From: Kribbella voronezhensis
GTDB lineage: Bacteria; Actinomycetota; Actinomycetes; Propionibacteriales; Kribbellaceae
Assembly: GCF_004365175.1 (NCBI RefSeq)
Contig: NZ_SOCE01000001.1
Coordinates: 3,169,403-3,233,402 of the forward strand
Direction of reading: 5' to 3'
Length of the DNA stretch: 64,000 nt
The notes beneath the pieces were generated by a model. That model was not told the origin of the DNA. It worked only from the letters and a program-made list of their open reading frames with translations, and searched no databases. The position numbers and the translations under genes were made by a program. Below, piece by piece: positions 33,511-41,698 of the stretch (positions within the stretch are counted from its first letter, which is position 1; the number at the start of each line of letters is the position of its first letter).

Positions 33511-34204
33511 ACTCCCCCGCTACAAATGCCTCCGCACCACCGCAGTACCGAACCTCGACGGCACCCTGACCGACCCCGCCTGGGACACTGCGCCGTGGAC
33601 CACCGACTTCGTCGACATCCGCGGCGGCGACAGCCCAGCGCCCCGGTTCCGGACCCGCGCGAAGCTGATGTACGACGACGAGTTCCTGTACGTCGGCGGC
33701 CAACTCGAGGAGCCGCACGTCTGGTCGACCATGACCGAGCAGAACACCTACTTGTACGAAGAGAACAACTTCGAACTGTTCCTCGACCCCGACGGCGACG
33801 GGCTCAACTACTACGAGCTGGAGATCAACCCGCTCAGCACGCTGTGGGAACTCACCCTGCCGAAGCCGTACGACGACGGCGGCGTCGCGGTGAGCCCGAC
33901 AAACCTCCCCGGCCTGCGTACCGCAGTACACATCGACGGAACCCTCAACGACCCGTCGGACACTGATGCTGGCTGGTCGGTCGAGCTGGCTCTGCCCTGG
34001 ACCGACCTGGCCCAGTACAACCAAGGCAAGCCCCACCCGGACGCCGGCGACGAGTGGCGAATGAACCTCATGCGCATCGAGTGGAACCACTCAGTTGTGG
34101 ACGGCGAATACCGCAAGGGGGACGAGCAGGACTTCTGGGTCTGGTCCCCGCAGTACGTCGTCGACATGCACAAACCCAGCCAATGGGGCGTACTGGAGTT
34201 CTGA
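33503..34204 (+). CDS. CBM9-like carbohydrate-binding protein without signal peptide
   Basis: A 233-residue protein matching the carbohydrate-binding module family 9 fold: LDGTLTDPAWDTAPWTTDFVDIRG at the start, then RAKLMYDDEFLYVGGQLEEPHVW, YEENNFELFLDPDGDGLNYYELEINP and WSVELALPWTDLA. In other actinomycetes CBM9-type proteins of this length are often cytoplasmic or attached to glycosidases. There is no export signal, so a cell-surface role is doubtful. Overlap with the membrane protein suggests a joint unit. A fragment of the dispersed repeat begins just after its stop (34206-34228). Confidence 0.75.
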   Translation: MPELPRYKCLRTTAVPNLDGTLTDPAWDTAPWTTDFVDIRGGDSPAPRFRTRAKLMYDDEFLYVGGQLEEPHVWSTMTEQNTYLYEENNFELFLDPDGDGLNYYELEINPLSTLWELTLPKPYDDGGVAVSPTNLPGLRTAVHIDGTLNDPSDTDAGWSVELALPWTDLAQYNQGKPHPDAGDEWRMNLMRIEWNHSVVDGEYRKGDEQDFWVWSPQYVVDMHKPSQWGVLEF

Positions 34205-34205
34205 G

Positions 34206-34228
34206 CGCCCGCCTCGCGCCTCCTGCGA
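34206..34228. repeat. fragment of the dispersed repeat
   Basis: GCGCCCGCCTCGCGCCTCCT matches 30099-30118 with one mismatch and continues for a few bases (about 22 of 24 overall). It is a short remnant of the 30-kb repeat. Confidence 0.4.
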
Positions 34229-34267
34229 GCAACCGCGCGGTCCGGCCAGGGACTGTGAGCCCGTTGT

Positions 34268-35023
34268 CTATACCTTGCTCGCCACCACCATGTAGTTCTC
34301 GGCCTCAGGGTCGTACGTGCTCCTTTCCGTCCGGAGTCCGACCTGGTGCAACTCGGCTGTGAGTTCGTCGTATCGGTAGGGCCAGCACGACAGCAGTTCC
34401 GAGCGGACAAGAACCGGGCCGGCCGCATCAACTTGGGCGACCGCGATCTCGATGTGGTGCTCCTCCTCCCACTGTGACGCAATCTCCCAGCGGTAGACCA
34501 CGACGGCATTGCGCCCGTTCCGGCGGACAAGACGGTCACTGATGTCCAGCCGGGAACCTCTGGCCCGCACGAGTTCCCAGGTGCGGGAGGTGAGTACCAA
34601 GCGCCCCCCACGGCGCAGAAGCCGTGACATCGACTCCAGAGCAGCAACCCTTCCTCTCGCACCCACGGCATGGTGCAGCGAGTTGCCAACGCAGAACACC
34701 ATGTCGAAGGTGCCGTCAGCGAAATGGTCGGGCAACTCTTCCCAGTCCGCCCGCACTGTCCGGACAGGTGCGCCGAATTCCTCAGCCAACGCCGCAGTCC
34801 GGCGAACCATCGCTTCGCTGGCGTCAGTTGCGACCACCTGCAGGCCAAGACCGGCCAGGCCGACCGCCAACTGTCCGGTTCCGCACGAACAATCGAGGAC
34901 GTGAGCGTTCGACGGCAGGAGACTGAGGACGTCGTCGAACGACGCAGCGAACTCGGCCGGGGCCAGCTTCGCATCCGAGATGAGCCACTCGTACACCTCG
35001 GCAAGCGCGTTATAGCTCGTCAC
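34268..35023 (-). CDS. class I SAM-dependent methyltransferase
   Basis: About 251 residues from GTG 35023, which follows GGAGG by 8 bases (a further GTG is at 35041). The Rossmann methyltransferase motifs are VLDCSCGTGQLAVGLAGLGLQVVATDASEAMV (motifs I and II), FDMVFCVGNSLHH (motif IV) and LRRGGRLVLTSRT. The substrate is unknown. The DNA here looks slightly less GC-rich than its neighbours, and it stands with a second methyltransferase on the same strand, so it may belong to an acquired block. Confidence 0.8.
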   Translation of the reverse strand: MTSYNALAEVYEWLISDAKLAPAEFAASFDDVLSLLPSNAHVLDCSCGTGQLAVGLAGLGLQVVATDASEAMVRRTAALAEEFGAPVRTVRADWEELPDHFADGTFDMVFCVGNSLHHAVGARGRVAALESMSRLLRRGGRLVLTSRTWELVRARGSRLDISDRLVRRNGRNAVVVYRWEIASQWEEEHHIEIAVAQVDAAGPVLVRSELLSCWPYRYDELTAELHQVGLRTERSTYDPEAENYMVVASKV

Positions 35024-35177
35024 AACTACTACCTCCGACACGGGGCAGACTCACGGTTGCACCTCAGTACATCAACGGAGCAAGTCGGTTCACCAATGGT
35101 TTTGCCAGGGCAACCCGCCCTGTCATGCCGCTCTGCATGCGGCGCCGCACGCTACTGCCGCGCGGCTGGTTGGTTGC

Positions 35178-35969
35178 TCACGCGACCTTTGTGCCGAGGA
35201 GGGCTCGTACCGGGACCTGCTCGATGTACGGCCGATAGGGACGAAGCACTTCCCGGAGCTCCGCTGCGAGCTGTGGACGCTCCTTGGGCGAGGGAAGGCG
35301 GTCGACCGGTAGCGCGCTGTAGATCCCGCCGAGTAGGTGATCGAAGTCGAGCTCGTCGGCATAGTCGAGCTCCACCTTGCTGACCTCGAAGCCATTGGCC
35401 GTCAGGCTCTGGCGATAGCGTTGTTGCGTTGCGTTGTCGGTGCCGCAGCTGTTGGCTGGACGCGTGCCGAACCAGTCGGACAGCCATTCGCGTAACGCCC
35501 GTGACCAGTCCGAGTCCTGCAGCCACAGCGGGATCCCGTTGGCCACGACCATGACACCGCCTCCAGGACGCAGGAGCGGACCGACCGCGGCAAACAGCGC
35601 CTCATGGTCCATCCAGTGCAGTGCTTGTCCGATCGTCACAGCACCAACCGACTGTTCAGCCAACAGCGATCGCAGCAGCGGAAGGTCGGAGTCGCTGCCG
35701 ACCATCCACGCCACATTCGTGACGCCCTGGTCCTGGGCGGCTGAGCGGGCGCGGGACAGCATGTCCGGTTCGGGATCGACCCCTATCACGGCCCGGACAT
35801 GCGGGGCGATCGGTGTTGCCAGTTGCCCCGTGCCACAACCGAGATCGATCACGAGATCGTCGCTCTTCAACGAGAACGCATCGACACACGCGCCGATCAA
35901 CCCTGACGGATAACCGCGGCGGTATCGGTGATACAGATCAGCAATTTCGCCGCCGAACCCCAGATCCAT
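35178..35969 (-). CDS. class I SAM-dependent methyltransferase (second)
   Basis: A 263-residue protein beginning MDLGFGGEIADLYHRYRRGYP. Motif I is VIDLGCGTGQLATPIAPHVRAVIGVDPEPDML, and TIGQALHWMDHEALFAAVGPLLRPGGGVMVV carries the post-I region. HWMDHE recurs in ubiquinone/menaquinone-like and small-molecule methyltransferases. It precedes the other methyltransferase by 154 bases with no clear gene between. Its target is not known. A longer frame reads from 36119, but this start matches family ends better. Confidence 0.8.
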   Translation of the reverse strand: MDLGFGGEIADLYHRYRRGYPSGLIGACVDAFSLKSDDLVIDLGCGTGQLATPIAPHVRAVIGVDPEPDMLSRARSAAQDQGVTNVAWMVGSDSDLPLLRSLLAEQSVGAVTIGQALHWMDHEALFAAVGPLLRPGGGVMVVANGIPLWLQDSDWSRALREWLSDWFGTRPANSCGTDNATQQRYRQSLTANGFEVSKVELDYADELDFDHLLGGIYSALPVDRLPSPKERPQLAAELREVLRPYRPYIEQVPVRALLGTKVA

Positions 35970-36141
35970 CGTCTCAGAATGCCTTTCCACGTCGATGATC
36001 CGGCAGGGCTTCTGCCACCGGCATAACGCCTGTCGGCAGTTCTGGAAGCTGACCGCTGACCGTTCCACCACCGGGTCGGCACCATCAGGCCCGAACTCAC
36101 ACCCATCGGCCGCGTGCAACCCACCTCATGACCGAGGAGAG

Positions 36142-37332
36142 CTAGCGGCTCAGTTTCGCTCCCAGGAAGAAGATTCCCGGCTGGGTCTCGAAGCCGTCGC
36201 TGGGGTTCGACTTCAGCGTCGACCTGGCGATGGTCAGCGTGCCGGTCCGGTCGTTGCTGACGAAGAAGATCGCACCGCCGCCCTCGTTGGCGTGGTTCTC
36301 GCGGATCACGGTGCCCGTGACGTTCACGGTGAACGTGTTGCCGTCGGTGTAGATCGCGCCGCCCGAGCCGCCTCCGGGGGTGCCGGCCTTGGCCGGGTTG
36401 GCGCCCCGGCCGATCGCCTGGTTGCCGGTGAACACGCTGTTGAGCACCGTCCACGAGACGCCGATGCTGCTCAGCGCGCCGCCGTTGGAGCATCGTCCGC
36501 CGGTGAAGGTGCTGTGCACGACGTACACCGGCCGGTTCTCCGACTGCGACAGCACCCGGATCGCCGCGCCGCCCAGGTCGGCGCCCGTACTGTCGCAGCG
36601 GTTGTCGGTGAAGCGGGAGTTCACCACCTTCAGCCGCCCGCCGCGGACGAAGATCGCCCCTCCGCCGCCGCCCTCGGCGGTCTGGCCGGTCGCGTTGCCG
36701 CGGGTGAACGTCAGGTTCTGCACGGTCAGCCGGGGCGTGGGCTGGTCCTGGCAGTGCGAAGTGGTGAAGCGCTGGGCCTCGTCGCAGGTGTTCTGGTAGA
36801 GAATGCGGCGTTTGCCGCCGCCGCTGAGCGTCACCAGGCCACCGCCGTCGAGTACGACGTCCGGACCGTGGTCGTTGCGGACCTTGGCGGTGGCTTCCAT
36901 GGTGATCGTCACCGGGGCCGGCCCGCAGTTGAAGGTGATCACCCCGCCGGCTGCCACGGCCGAGACCACGGCCGCCGACGTACAGCCGGCCGGCGTGCCT
37001 TTGCCGACGACCCGGTCGGGCCGTCTGGTGTCGACGGCCTGCGCCGCGGCGGGGACCGTGGCGTCACCGCCGGGGTTGCCGGGGCTCGGGAGAGCCTGCG
37101 GTCCCCTCGATGCAGATGGGCTGGGCGTGGGTGATGAGCGGGGTGTCGGCGGCGCCGAGACCGAGGCGGACACGGGGGCGGGTGACGACGGGGACACAGA
37201 CGCCGGTGCCGAGGCGACCGGCGTGGACGCATCGGACGCCCGCGGCTTGGCCGTGGCATCGTCGCCGCAACCGGACAGAGCCAGAGCGCAGATCACGGTC
37301 ACGGTCACGGCGGGGAAACAGGGGGATCGCAC
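36142..37332 (-). CDS. secreted right-handed beta-helix lipoprotein
   Basis: A 396-residue exported protein. The N terminus MRSPCFPAVTVTVICALALSGCG carries an LSGC lipobox. A Ser/Pro/Ala-rich linker (about 25-95) follows, then a beta-helix repeat region with GGAIFVRGGRLKVVNSRFTDN, GGAAIRVLSQ, GGALSSIGVSW, GGAIYTDGNTF and GGAIFFVSNDR, the pattern of parallel beta-helix/pectate-lyase-like proteins. Such folds bind or cut polysaccharides, but no catalytic residues are evident. TAGCAT lies 6 bases before GTG 37332, so it is probably leaderless. Confidence 0.75.
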   Translation of the reverse strand: MRSPCFPAVTVTVICALALSGCGDDATAKPRASDASTPVASAPASVSPSSPAPVSASVSAPPTPRSSPTPSPSASRGPQALPSPGNPGGDATVPAAAQAVDTRRPDRVVGKGTPAGCTSAAVVSAVAAGGVITFNCGPAPVTITMEATAKVRNDHGPDVVLDGGGLVTLSGGGKRRILYQNTCDEAQRFTTSHCQDQPTPRLTVQNLTFTRGNATGQTAEGGGGGAIFVRGGRLKVVNSRFTDNRCDSTGADLGGAAIRVLSQSENRPVYVVHSTFTGGRCSNGGALSSIGVSWTVLNSVFTGNQAIGRGANPAKAGTPGGGSGGAIYTDGNTFTVNVTGTVIRENHANEGGGAIFFVSNDRTGTLTIARSTLKSNPSDGFETQPGIFFLGAKLSR

Positions 37333-37338
37333 CGCGCA

Positions 37339-37344
37339 ATGCTA
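37339..37344 (-). promoter_or_regulatory. -10 box TAGCAT, leaderless promoter
   Basis: On the minus strand TAGCAT ends 6 bases before GTG 37332. Confidence 0.5.
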
Positions 37345-37444
37345 GGTGCCAACGGGCAATGGCAACAGTGCTTCGACGACAGCCCGTCGGGCCGCGATTG
37401 ACCTCACCTCATACGTCGCTGGCGAACCTAACGCATATGCCTGC

Positions 37445-37466
37445 TATCCCTTGATATGAAGGGATA
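37445..37466. promoter_or_regulatory. perfect 8-bp-arm inverted repeat
   Basis: TATCCCTT-GATATG-AAGGGATA stands just before an AGGAGG word (37469-37474). It may be an operator or a leader hairpin. Confidence 0.4.
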
Positions 37467-37477
37467 ACAGGAGGTCG

Positions 37478-37621
37478 GTGGCCGCCGTACTCACCGCGGC
37501 CGCTGTTCGTCGCGGGCGCTGTTCCACTGCTCCGCGCCGAGGAGCAGGTGCTCGAGGCGATCGTCGGCAGCCGGATACCGCGCAAGTACAGCTACGCCCG
37601 GAGGGGATCGACACATGGTGA
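37478..37621 (+). CDS. putative 47-residue open frame before a membrane protein
   Basis: GTG 37478 follows AGGAGG by three bases and runs to a TGA (37619-37621) that overlaps ATG 37615 of the next gene. The product (MAAVLTAAAVRRGRC...) is basic and matches nothing I know. In another frame the same DNA reads EEQVLEAIVGSRIPRKYSY, so this may instead be a remnant. Low confidence. Confidence 0.25.
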   Translation: MAAVLTAAAVRRGRCSTAPRRGAGARGDRRQPDTAQVQLRPEGIDTW

Positions 37622-38112
37622 TGGGAAAACAGGACATCGGCGCCTGGGACGCGGAGTTCTATCGTTCCGGCCAAGTGGTCTTCGCGGTCCGGCGCGCGCT
37701 GGCCTTCGGCGGGCTGGTCATCGCGCTGACGCTGGCCGGCATTCCGGTCGTCTCGGTCGTCCGGGACCTCGACACCCGCGGCACTTGGTTCACGATCCGG
37801 GTGGCGCTCCTCGCCGTACTCCTCGCCGCCTGTAGCGCGCTCGCCGTCCTGGCCCTCCTCGGCCACCCGCGAGTGACCGTCAACGCCAGTGGCATCCGCT
37901 TCGCTTGGTGGCGGCAGATCCCGTGGTCCGAGTTCGACGGCACGACTCTCGTCAGGCCCACCAGCAGCAGCCTCGCCGCCCCCTACTTGACCATCACCTC
38001 CACTCGCGGCACCAGACTCCACATCCCCCAAAGCAACGTCGAAGACCTCGGCGCCTTCGCCGCCTGGCTCACCAAACTTCACACCCAACACCAGTTGAAG
38101 ACCAACAGCTGA
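37615..38112 (+). CDS. PH-like membrane protein
   Basis: A 165-residue protein with two hydrophobic segments (LAFGGLVIALTLAGIPVVSVV and VALLAVLLAACSALAVLALL), then a soluble beta-rich part: VTVNASGIRFAWWRQIPWSEFDGTTLV and LTITSTRGTRLHIPQSNVEDLGAFAAWL. This layout is the PH-like membrane protein type found in actinomycetes, function unknown. GGAGGGG precedes the start. It is followed by a copy of the dispersed repeat. Confidence 0.65.
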   Translation: MVMGKQDIGAWDAEFYRSGQVVFAVRRALAFGGLVIALTLAGIPVVSVVRDLDTRGTWFTIRVALLAVLLAACSALAVLALLGHPRVTVNASGIRFAWWRQIPWSEFDGTTLVRPTSSSLAAPYLTITSTRGTRLHIPQSNVEDLGAFAAWLTKLHTQHQLKTNS

Positions 38113-38166
38113 GCGGCTTGGTTCGGGGCCGAATCCGCAGCTAAGTGGGCACACTTCCCCCGGCGA

Positions 38167-38281
38167 TGAGCTCAGTACGCGAACAACTGGCGGCACCCCC
38201 CGCGCGGTTTTCGGCCGCGCCGCAGGAGCGGCGTCCCGGGGCGGGTGGGTCGAGCCCCGGCGCAGGACGGGCGAAGCGGGT
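38167..38281 (+). repeat. dispersed repeat copy, same unit as at 30 kb
   Basis: GAGCTCAGTACGCGAAC, GCAGGAGCGGCGTcCCGGGG and GGGCGAAGCGGG match the copy at 30490-30612 in order and spacing. It lies in the 283-base gap between two plus-strand genes, with no gene in it. Confidence 0.7.
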
Positions 38282-38395
38282 GCACTTCCACGCAGTACGA
38301 GAAGTTGTGGTTCGGCCCACAGTGGGTGAGTCTCGCCGGATGTGCGGGTGCTGGTTAGAGTCGAGCGGACACTCGAACTGCAATGGAGCAGCCTG

Positions 38396-39184
38396 ATGGA
38401 CAAGACGTATGAGTCGCCGCGGGCCGCGGTCGACGACATCGGTGACGGCGCGAGCCTCGCGGTCGGCGGCTTCGGGCTGTGCGGCAATCCGATGGAGCTG
38501 ATCAGCGCGTTGCACGCGAAGGGGGTGAGCGGGCTCAGCGTCGTGTCGAACAACTGCGGCGTCGACGACTGGGGGCTCGGAATCCTGCTCGCGGACAAGC
38601 GGATCGCGAAGATGACGTCGTCGTACGTCGGGGAGAACAAGGAGTTCGCCCGGCAGTTCCTCTCCGGCGAACTGGAGGTGGAGCTGACCCCGCAGGGCAC
38701 GCTGGCGGAGAAGTTGCGCGCCGGTGGTTGCGGGATCGCCGCGTTCTTCACGCTCGCCGGCGTCGGCACCCAGGTGGCCGAGGGCGGCCTGCCGCAGAAG
38801 TACAACACCGACGGCACGGTGGCGAAGGCCTCGGAGCCGAAGGAGACCCGCGAGATCAACGGTACGACGTACGTGCTGGAGGACTCCATCACGACGGACT
38901 TCGGCCTGGTGCACGCGCTGAAGGGCGACACGCACGGGAATCTCGTCTTCGACCGGAGCGCGCGCAACTTCAACCCGCTGGCCGCGATGGCCGGCCGGAT
39001 CACGATCGCGCAGGTCGAGGAACTGGTCCAGCCTGGTGAGCTGGACCCCGACGAGATCCACCTGCCGGGCGTCTTCGTCCAGCGAGTGGTTGCCGTCGGC
39101 AAGGATATCGAGAAGCGGATCGAGAAGCGCACGGTGCAACCCCGCGAGGCCTACGAGGCCGCCCGCGAGAAGATGGAGGCCTGA
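38396..39184 (+). CDS. scoA: 3-oxoacid CoA-transferase subunit A
   Basis: A 262-residue subunit of a two-subunit CoA-transferase that shifts CoA between succinyl-CoA and a 3-oxoacid such as acetoacetate. Marks are [32 protein letters not shown], the tail [33 protein letters not shown], and [18 protein letters not shown] 38396 is chosen because of GGAG 8 bases upstream and a TAGAGT -10 near 38356. It is followed by scoB after a one-base gap. Length is usual for the alpha subunit. Confidence 0.9.
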   Translation: MDKTYESPRAAVDDIGDGASLAVGGFGLCGNPMELISALHAKGVSGLSVVSNNCGVDDWGLGILLADKRIAKMTSSYVGENKEFARQFLSGELEVELTPQGTLAEKLRAGGCGIAAFFTLAGVGTQVAEGGLPQKYNTDGTVAKASEPKETREINGTTYVLEDSITTDFGLVHALKGDTHGNLVFDRSARNFNPLAAMAGRITIAQVEELVQPGELDPDEIHLPGVFVQRVVAVGKDIEKRIEKRTVQPREAYEAAREKMEA

Positions 39185-39185
39185 G

Positions 39186-39815
39186 ATGCCGCTCACCCGT
39201 GAGCAGATGGCCGCCCGGGCCGCGTCGGAGCTGGAGGACGGTTCGTACGTCAATCTCGGCATCGGCCTGCCGACGATGGTCCCGAACTACATCCCCGACG
39301 GCGTCACCGTCGTGTTGCAGAGCGAGAACGGCATCCTCGGCGTCGGCCCGTACCCGGTCGAGGGCGACGAGGACCCGGATCTGATCAACGCCGGCAAGGA
39401 GACCGTGACGACGTTGCCGGGGGCGTCGTTCTTCGACTCGTCGCTGTCGTTCGGGATGATCCGCGGTGGCGCGATCGACGCGGCGATCCTTGGTGCCATG
39501 CAGGTGTCGGCCAAGGGCGACCTGTCGAACTGGATGATCCCGGGCAAGATGGTCAAGGGGATGGGCGGCGCGATGGACCTGGTCCACGGCGCGAAGAAGG
39601 TGATCGTGCTGATGGAGCACGTCGCCAAGGACGGTTCGCACAAGATCCTCGAGGAGTGCGACCTGCCCTACACCGGTCGCGGCGTGGTCAACCGGATCAT
39701 CACCGACCTGGCCGTCCTCGATGTCACCGACGACGGCCTCAGGCTGGTCGAACTGGCCGACGGCGTCACCTTCGAGGAGCTCCAGGAGAAGACCGGCGCC
39801 CCCATCAAGCAGTGA
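39186..39815 (+). CDS. scoB: 3-oxoacid CoA-transferase subunit B
   Basis: A 209-residue partner subunit. The catalytic Glu47 is in [52 protein letters not shown] and [14 protein letters not shown] are typical. Together with subunit A it forms an alpha2beta2 enzyme of ketone-body or branched-acid breakdown. The two genes are almost adjacent and end in a strong hairpin (39826-39858). Confidence 0.92.
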   Translation: MPLTREQMAARAASELEDGSYVNLGIGLPTMVPNYIPDGVTVVLQSENGILGVGPYPVEGDEDPDLINAGKETVTTLPGASFFDSSLSFGMIRGGAIDAAILGAMQVSAKGDLSNWMIPGKMVKGMGGAMDLVHGAKKVIVLMEHVAKDGSHKILEECDLPYTGRGVVNRIITDLAVLDVTDDGLRLVELADGVTFEELQEKTGAPIKQ

Positions 39816-39825
39816 GTCCCACTCC

Positions 39826-39858
39826 GACGGCCGCCCGGTGAGCACCCGGGCGGCCGTC
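39826..39858 (+). terminator. hairpin terminator after scoB
   Basis: GACGGCCGCCCGG (39826-39838) pairs exactly with CCGGGCGGCCGTC (39846-39858) with a 7-base loop, 10 bases after the stop. Confidence 0.8.
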
Positions 39859-40012
39859 GTACGTCCGCACCACCGCCCGAGCACCCGACGTGTCTGAGAA
39901 CACGGTGGGGCGATGCCAACCTCAGTGCAGGGTCAAGTCGTCCCACGAACATGGGCGCGGTCTTGTGGTGGACGGTTGACTGTGCGGGAATGAAGCGGGC
40001 GAGTGGGGACAG

Positions 40013-40924
40013 GTGGTAGGCGTGGATGTGTTCGTGATCGGTGGGGTGGGTGTCGACACGATCGTGCGGGTGCCGGAATTGCCGTTGCCGGACCGGGAGA
40101 CGATCCCGGTGGCACCGATCGAGTCGTACGTCGGGCACACCGGGCACGGTGTCGCGCTGGGCTGCCATCGACTCGGGCTGGACGCGGCGATCGCGGATGT
40201 GATCGGTGACGACGACGAGGGCGACCGGATCCGCTGGACCTACCAGAGGCTCGGCATCCCGTTCACCTCGGTCGTCACACCCTGCGGCACCCGGCGGTCC
40301 GTGAACCTCGTCTCCCCCGACGGGCGCCGCGTCTCCCTGTACGACCCCCGCCGGCCGCAGTACGACGGATTCAAGGTGCACCCGGATCTTTGGCGCCCGG
40401 ACCTGACCCGGACCAGGCACGTGCACGTCTCGATCATGGATTTCGCCCGGCAGGCTCTGCCGGATCTTGCGATGGCCGATTGCTCGATGTCCACCGACCT
40501 GCACGACTGGGACGGCGTCGACGACTACCACCGGGACTTCGCGACGGCCGCCGACGTGGTGTTCGTGTCGGCCCAGGCGCTCCCGGACGACGCGATCGGC
40601 TGGATCTTCACGCACGGCCGGGCCCAGGCCGTGGTCGCGATGGCCGGTGCCGACGGGAGCTATCTGCACGTGGCGACCGAGAAGCCGGTCCACATTCCTC
40701 CGGTCGAGATCCCGGATCGGCCGGTCGTCGACACCAACGGCGCCGGGGACGCCTATGTCGCCGCCTTCCTGGCGACCTGGCTCGATGGCCGGAGTTGGCG
40801 GGAGGCCGCTGAGGCGGGTTCGATCGCGGGCGCCTGGGCGTGCGGTTCGCACGGCACGCACACCGACCTGATCACCGCCGAACAACTGATGACCCTGATC
40901 CTCAAGGAGCTGTCCACCGACTGA
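40013..40924 (+). CDS. PfkB/ribokinase-family sugar kinase
   Basis: A 303-residue kinase of the ribokinase fold. The first family motif is diverged (VGHTGHGVALGCHRLGLDAAIADVIGDD). The second is intact, VVDTNGAGDAYVAAFLATW, with catalytic Asp246. CSMSTDLHDWDGVDDYHRDF and the dinucleotide-like core are as in adenosine or ribokinase-like enzymes. The sugar or nucleoside substrate cannot be told. Start GTG 40013, with a second GTG at 40022. It stands alone and faces the NrtR-like gene tail to tail, 7 bases apart. Confidence 0.85.
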   Translation: MVGVDVFVIGGVGVDTIVRVPELPLPDRETIPVAPIESYVGHTGHGVALGCHRLGLDAAIADVIGDDDEGDRIRWTYQRLGIPFTSVVTPCGTRRSVNLVSPDGRRVSLYDPRRPQYDGFKVHPDLWRPDLTRTRHVHVSIMDFARQALPDLAMADCSMSTDLHDWDGVDDYHRDFATAADVVFVSAQALPDDAIGWIFTHGRAQAVVAMAGADGSYLHVATEKPVHIPPVEIPDRPVVDTNGAGDAYVAAFLATWLDGRSWREAAEAGSIAGAWACGSHGTHTDLITAEQLMTLILKELSTD

Positions 40925-40931
40925 CGGCTGG

Positions 40932-41615
40932 TCACCCGCGCGTGAGCGGTGGGTGCAGGAACGTCGCCGGGCCGCGACGGAAGAGTTGCGCGGGCCGCCC
41001 TCCGTCGCGGGTGGTGGTCGTGCCGAGCGGTACGACGAAGCCGTCGGTCTTGGTCGCCTTGCGATGGAAGTTTCGCGGGTCGAGCGGCGTACCCCAGACC
41101 GCTTCGTAGATCCCGCGCAGTTCCGAGATGGTGAACTCGTCCGCGCAGAACGCCGTCGCCAGCGGCGAGTACTCCAGCTTCGCCCGAGCCCGCTCCACCC
41201 CGTCGAGCAGGATCCGGTGATGATCGAACGCGAGCCGTCCCGGATCAGCCAGTACTTCGTCCGCGGGCACCCAGCTCGCCGAGGCGGCGTCGGTGCCGGC
41301 GATCGGCGCCGGTAGATCCGGAACCAGCGCCAGGTACGCCACGCTCACCACCCGGCCCCGGGGATCACGGCCGGGTTCGCCGTACGTCGCGACTTGCTCG
41401 AGGTGGATCCGGTCGGACACCAGCCCGGTCTCCTCGGCGAGCTCGCGCCGGGCCGCGGCCTCCAGGTCTTCCGCCGGCCGGACGAAGCCACCGGGGAGCG
41501 CCCAGCGGTCCTTGTGCGGCTCGATGCCGCGCCGGATCAGCAGCACCTGCAGGGAGCCGTCGCGAACGGTCAGGATCACCAGGTCGGCGGCGACGCCCAT
41601 CGGCTCGAAGTCCAT
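40932..41615 (-). CDS. NrtR-like NUDIX repressor
   Basis: A 227-residue regulator. Residues 1-145 are a NUDIX domain with an intact catalytic box, GFVRPAEDLEAAARRELAEE (residues 43-62), unlike many NrtR proteins that have lost it. Residues about 155-225 form the winged helix seen in NrtR (FTISELRGIYEAVWGTPLDPRNFHRKATK). NrtR proteins sense ADP-ribose or related NAD products and repress NAD genes. Two palindromes, CGTCA-N3-TGACG, occupy the divergent promoter region. TAAGGT stands 8 bases before ATG 41615. It is therefore likely to repress itself and the SPFH/NAD-kinase-like pair. Confidence 0.85.
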   Translation of the reverse strand: MDFEPMGVAADLVILTVRDGSLQVLLIRRGIEPHKDRWALPGGFVRPAEDLEAAARRELAEETGLVSDRIHLEQVATYGEPGRDPRGRVVSVAYLALVPDLPAPIAGTDAASASWVPADEVLADPGRLAFDHHRILLDGVERARAKLEYSPLATAFCADEFTISELRGIYEAVWGTPLDPRNFHRKATKTDGFVVPLGTTTTRDGGRPAQLFRRGPATFLHPPLTRG

Positions 41616-41623
41616 ACCGACGT

Positions 41624-41629
41624 ACCTTA
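41624..41629 (-). promoter_or_regulatory. -10 box TAAGGT of the NrtR-like gene
   Basis: On the minus strand TAAGGT ends 8 bases before ATG 41615, directly beside operator 1. Confidence 0.5.
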
Positions 41630-41631
41630 AT

Positions 41632-41644
41632 CGTCACCTTGACG
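41632..41644. promoter_or_regulatory. operator 1, CGTCA-N3-TGACG
   Basis: Perfect 5-bp arms with spacer CCT. Its right arm is part of the -35 TTGACG of the SPFH promoter and its left edge abuts the -10 of the NrtR-like gene. Confidence 0.7.
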
Positions 41645-41668
41645 AAAAGCGATCCGGACCCTTATCGT
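41639..41668 (+). promoter_or_regulatory. sigma-70-type promoter of the SPFH/NAD-kinase-like unit
   Basis: TTGACG (41639-41644), 18-base spacer, TATCGT (41663-41668). The -35 lies in operator 1 and the -10 in operator 2, so binding would block it directly. Confidence 0.65.
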
Positions 41669-41678
41669 CAAAGTGACG
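41666..41678. promoter_or_regulatory. operator 2, CGTCA-N3-TGACG
   Basis: Perfect 5-bp arms with spacer AAG, centred 34 bases from operator 1. It overlaps the -10 TATCGT. Confidence 0.7.
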
Positions 41679-41698
41679 ACAAAAGAGGAGACAGCGAC

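Noticed and set aside
37459..37474. AGGGATAACAGG, similar to part of the I-SceI homing site
   Set aside because: Twelve bases by chance in a 64-kb window near a palindrome. No homing endonuclease or intron is present.
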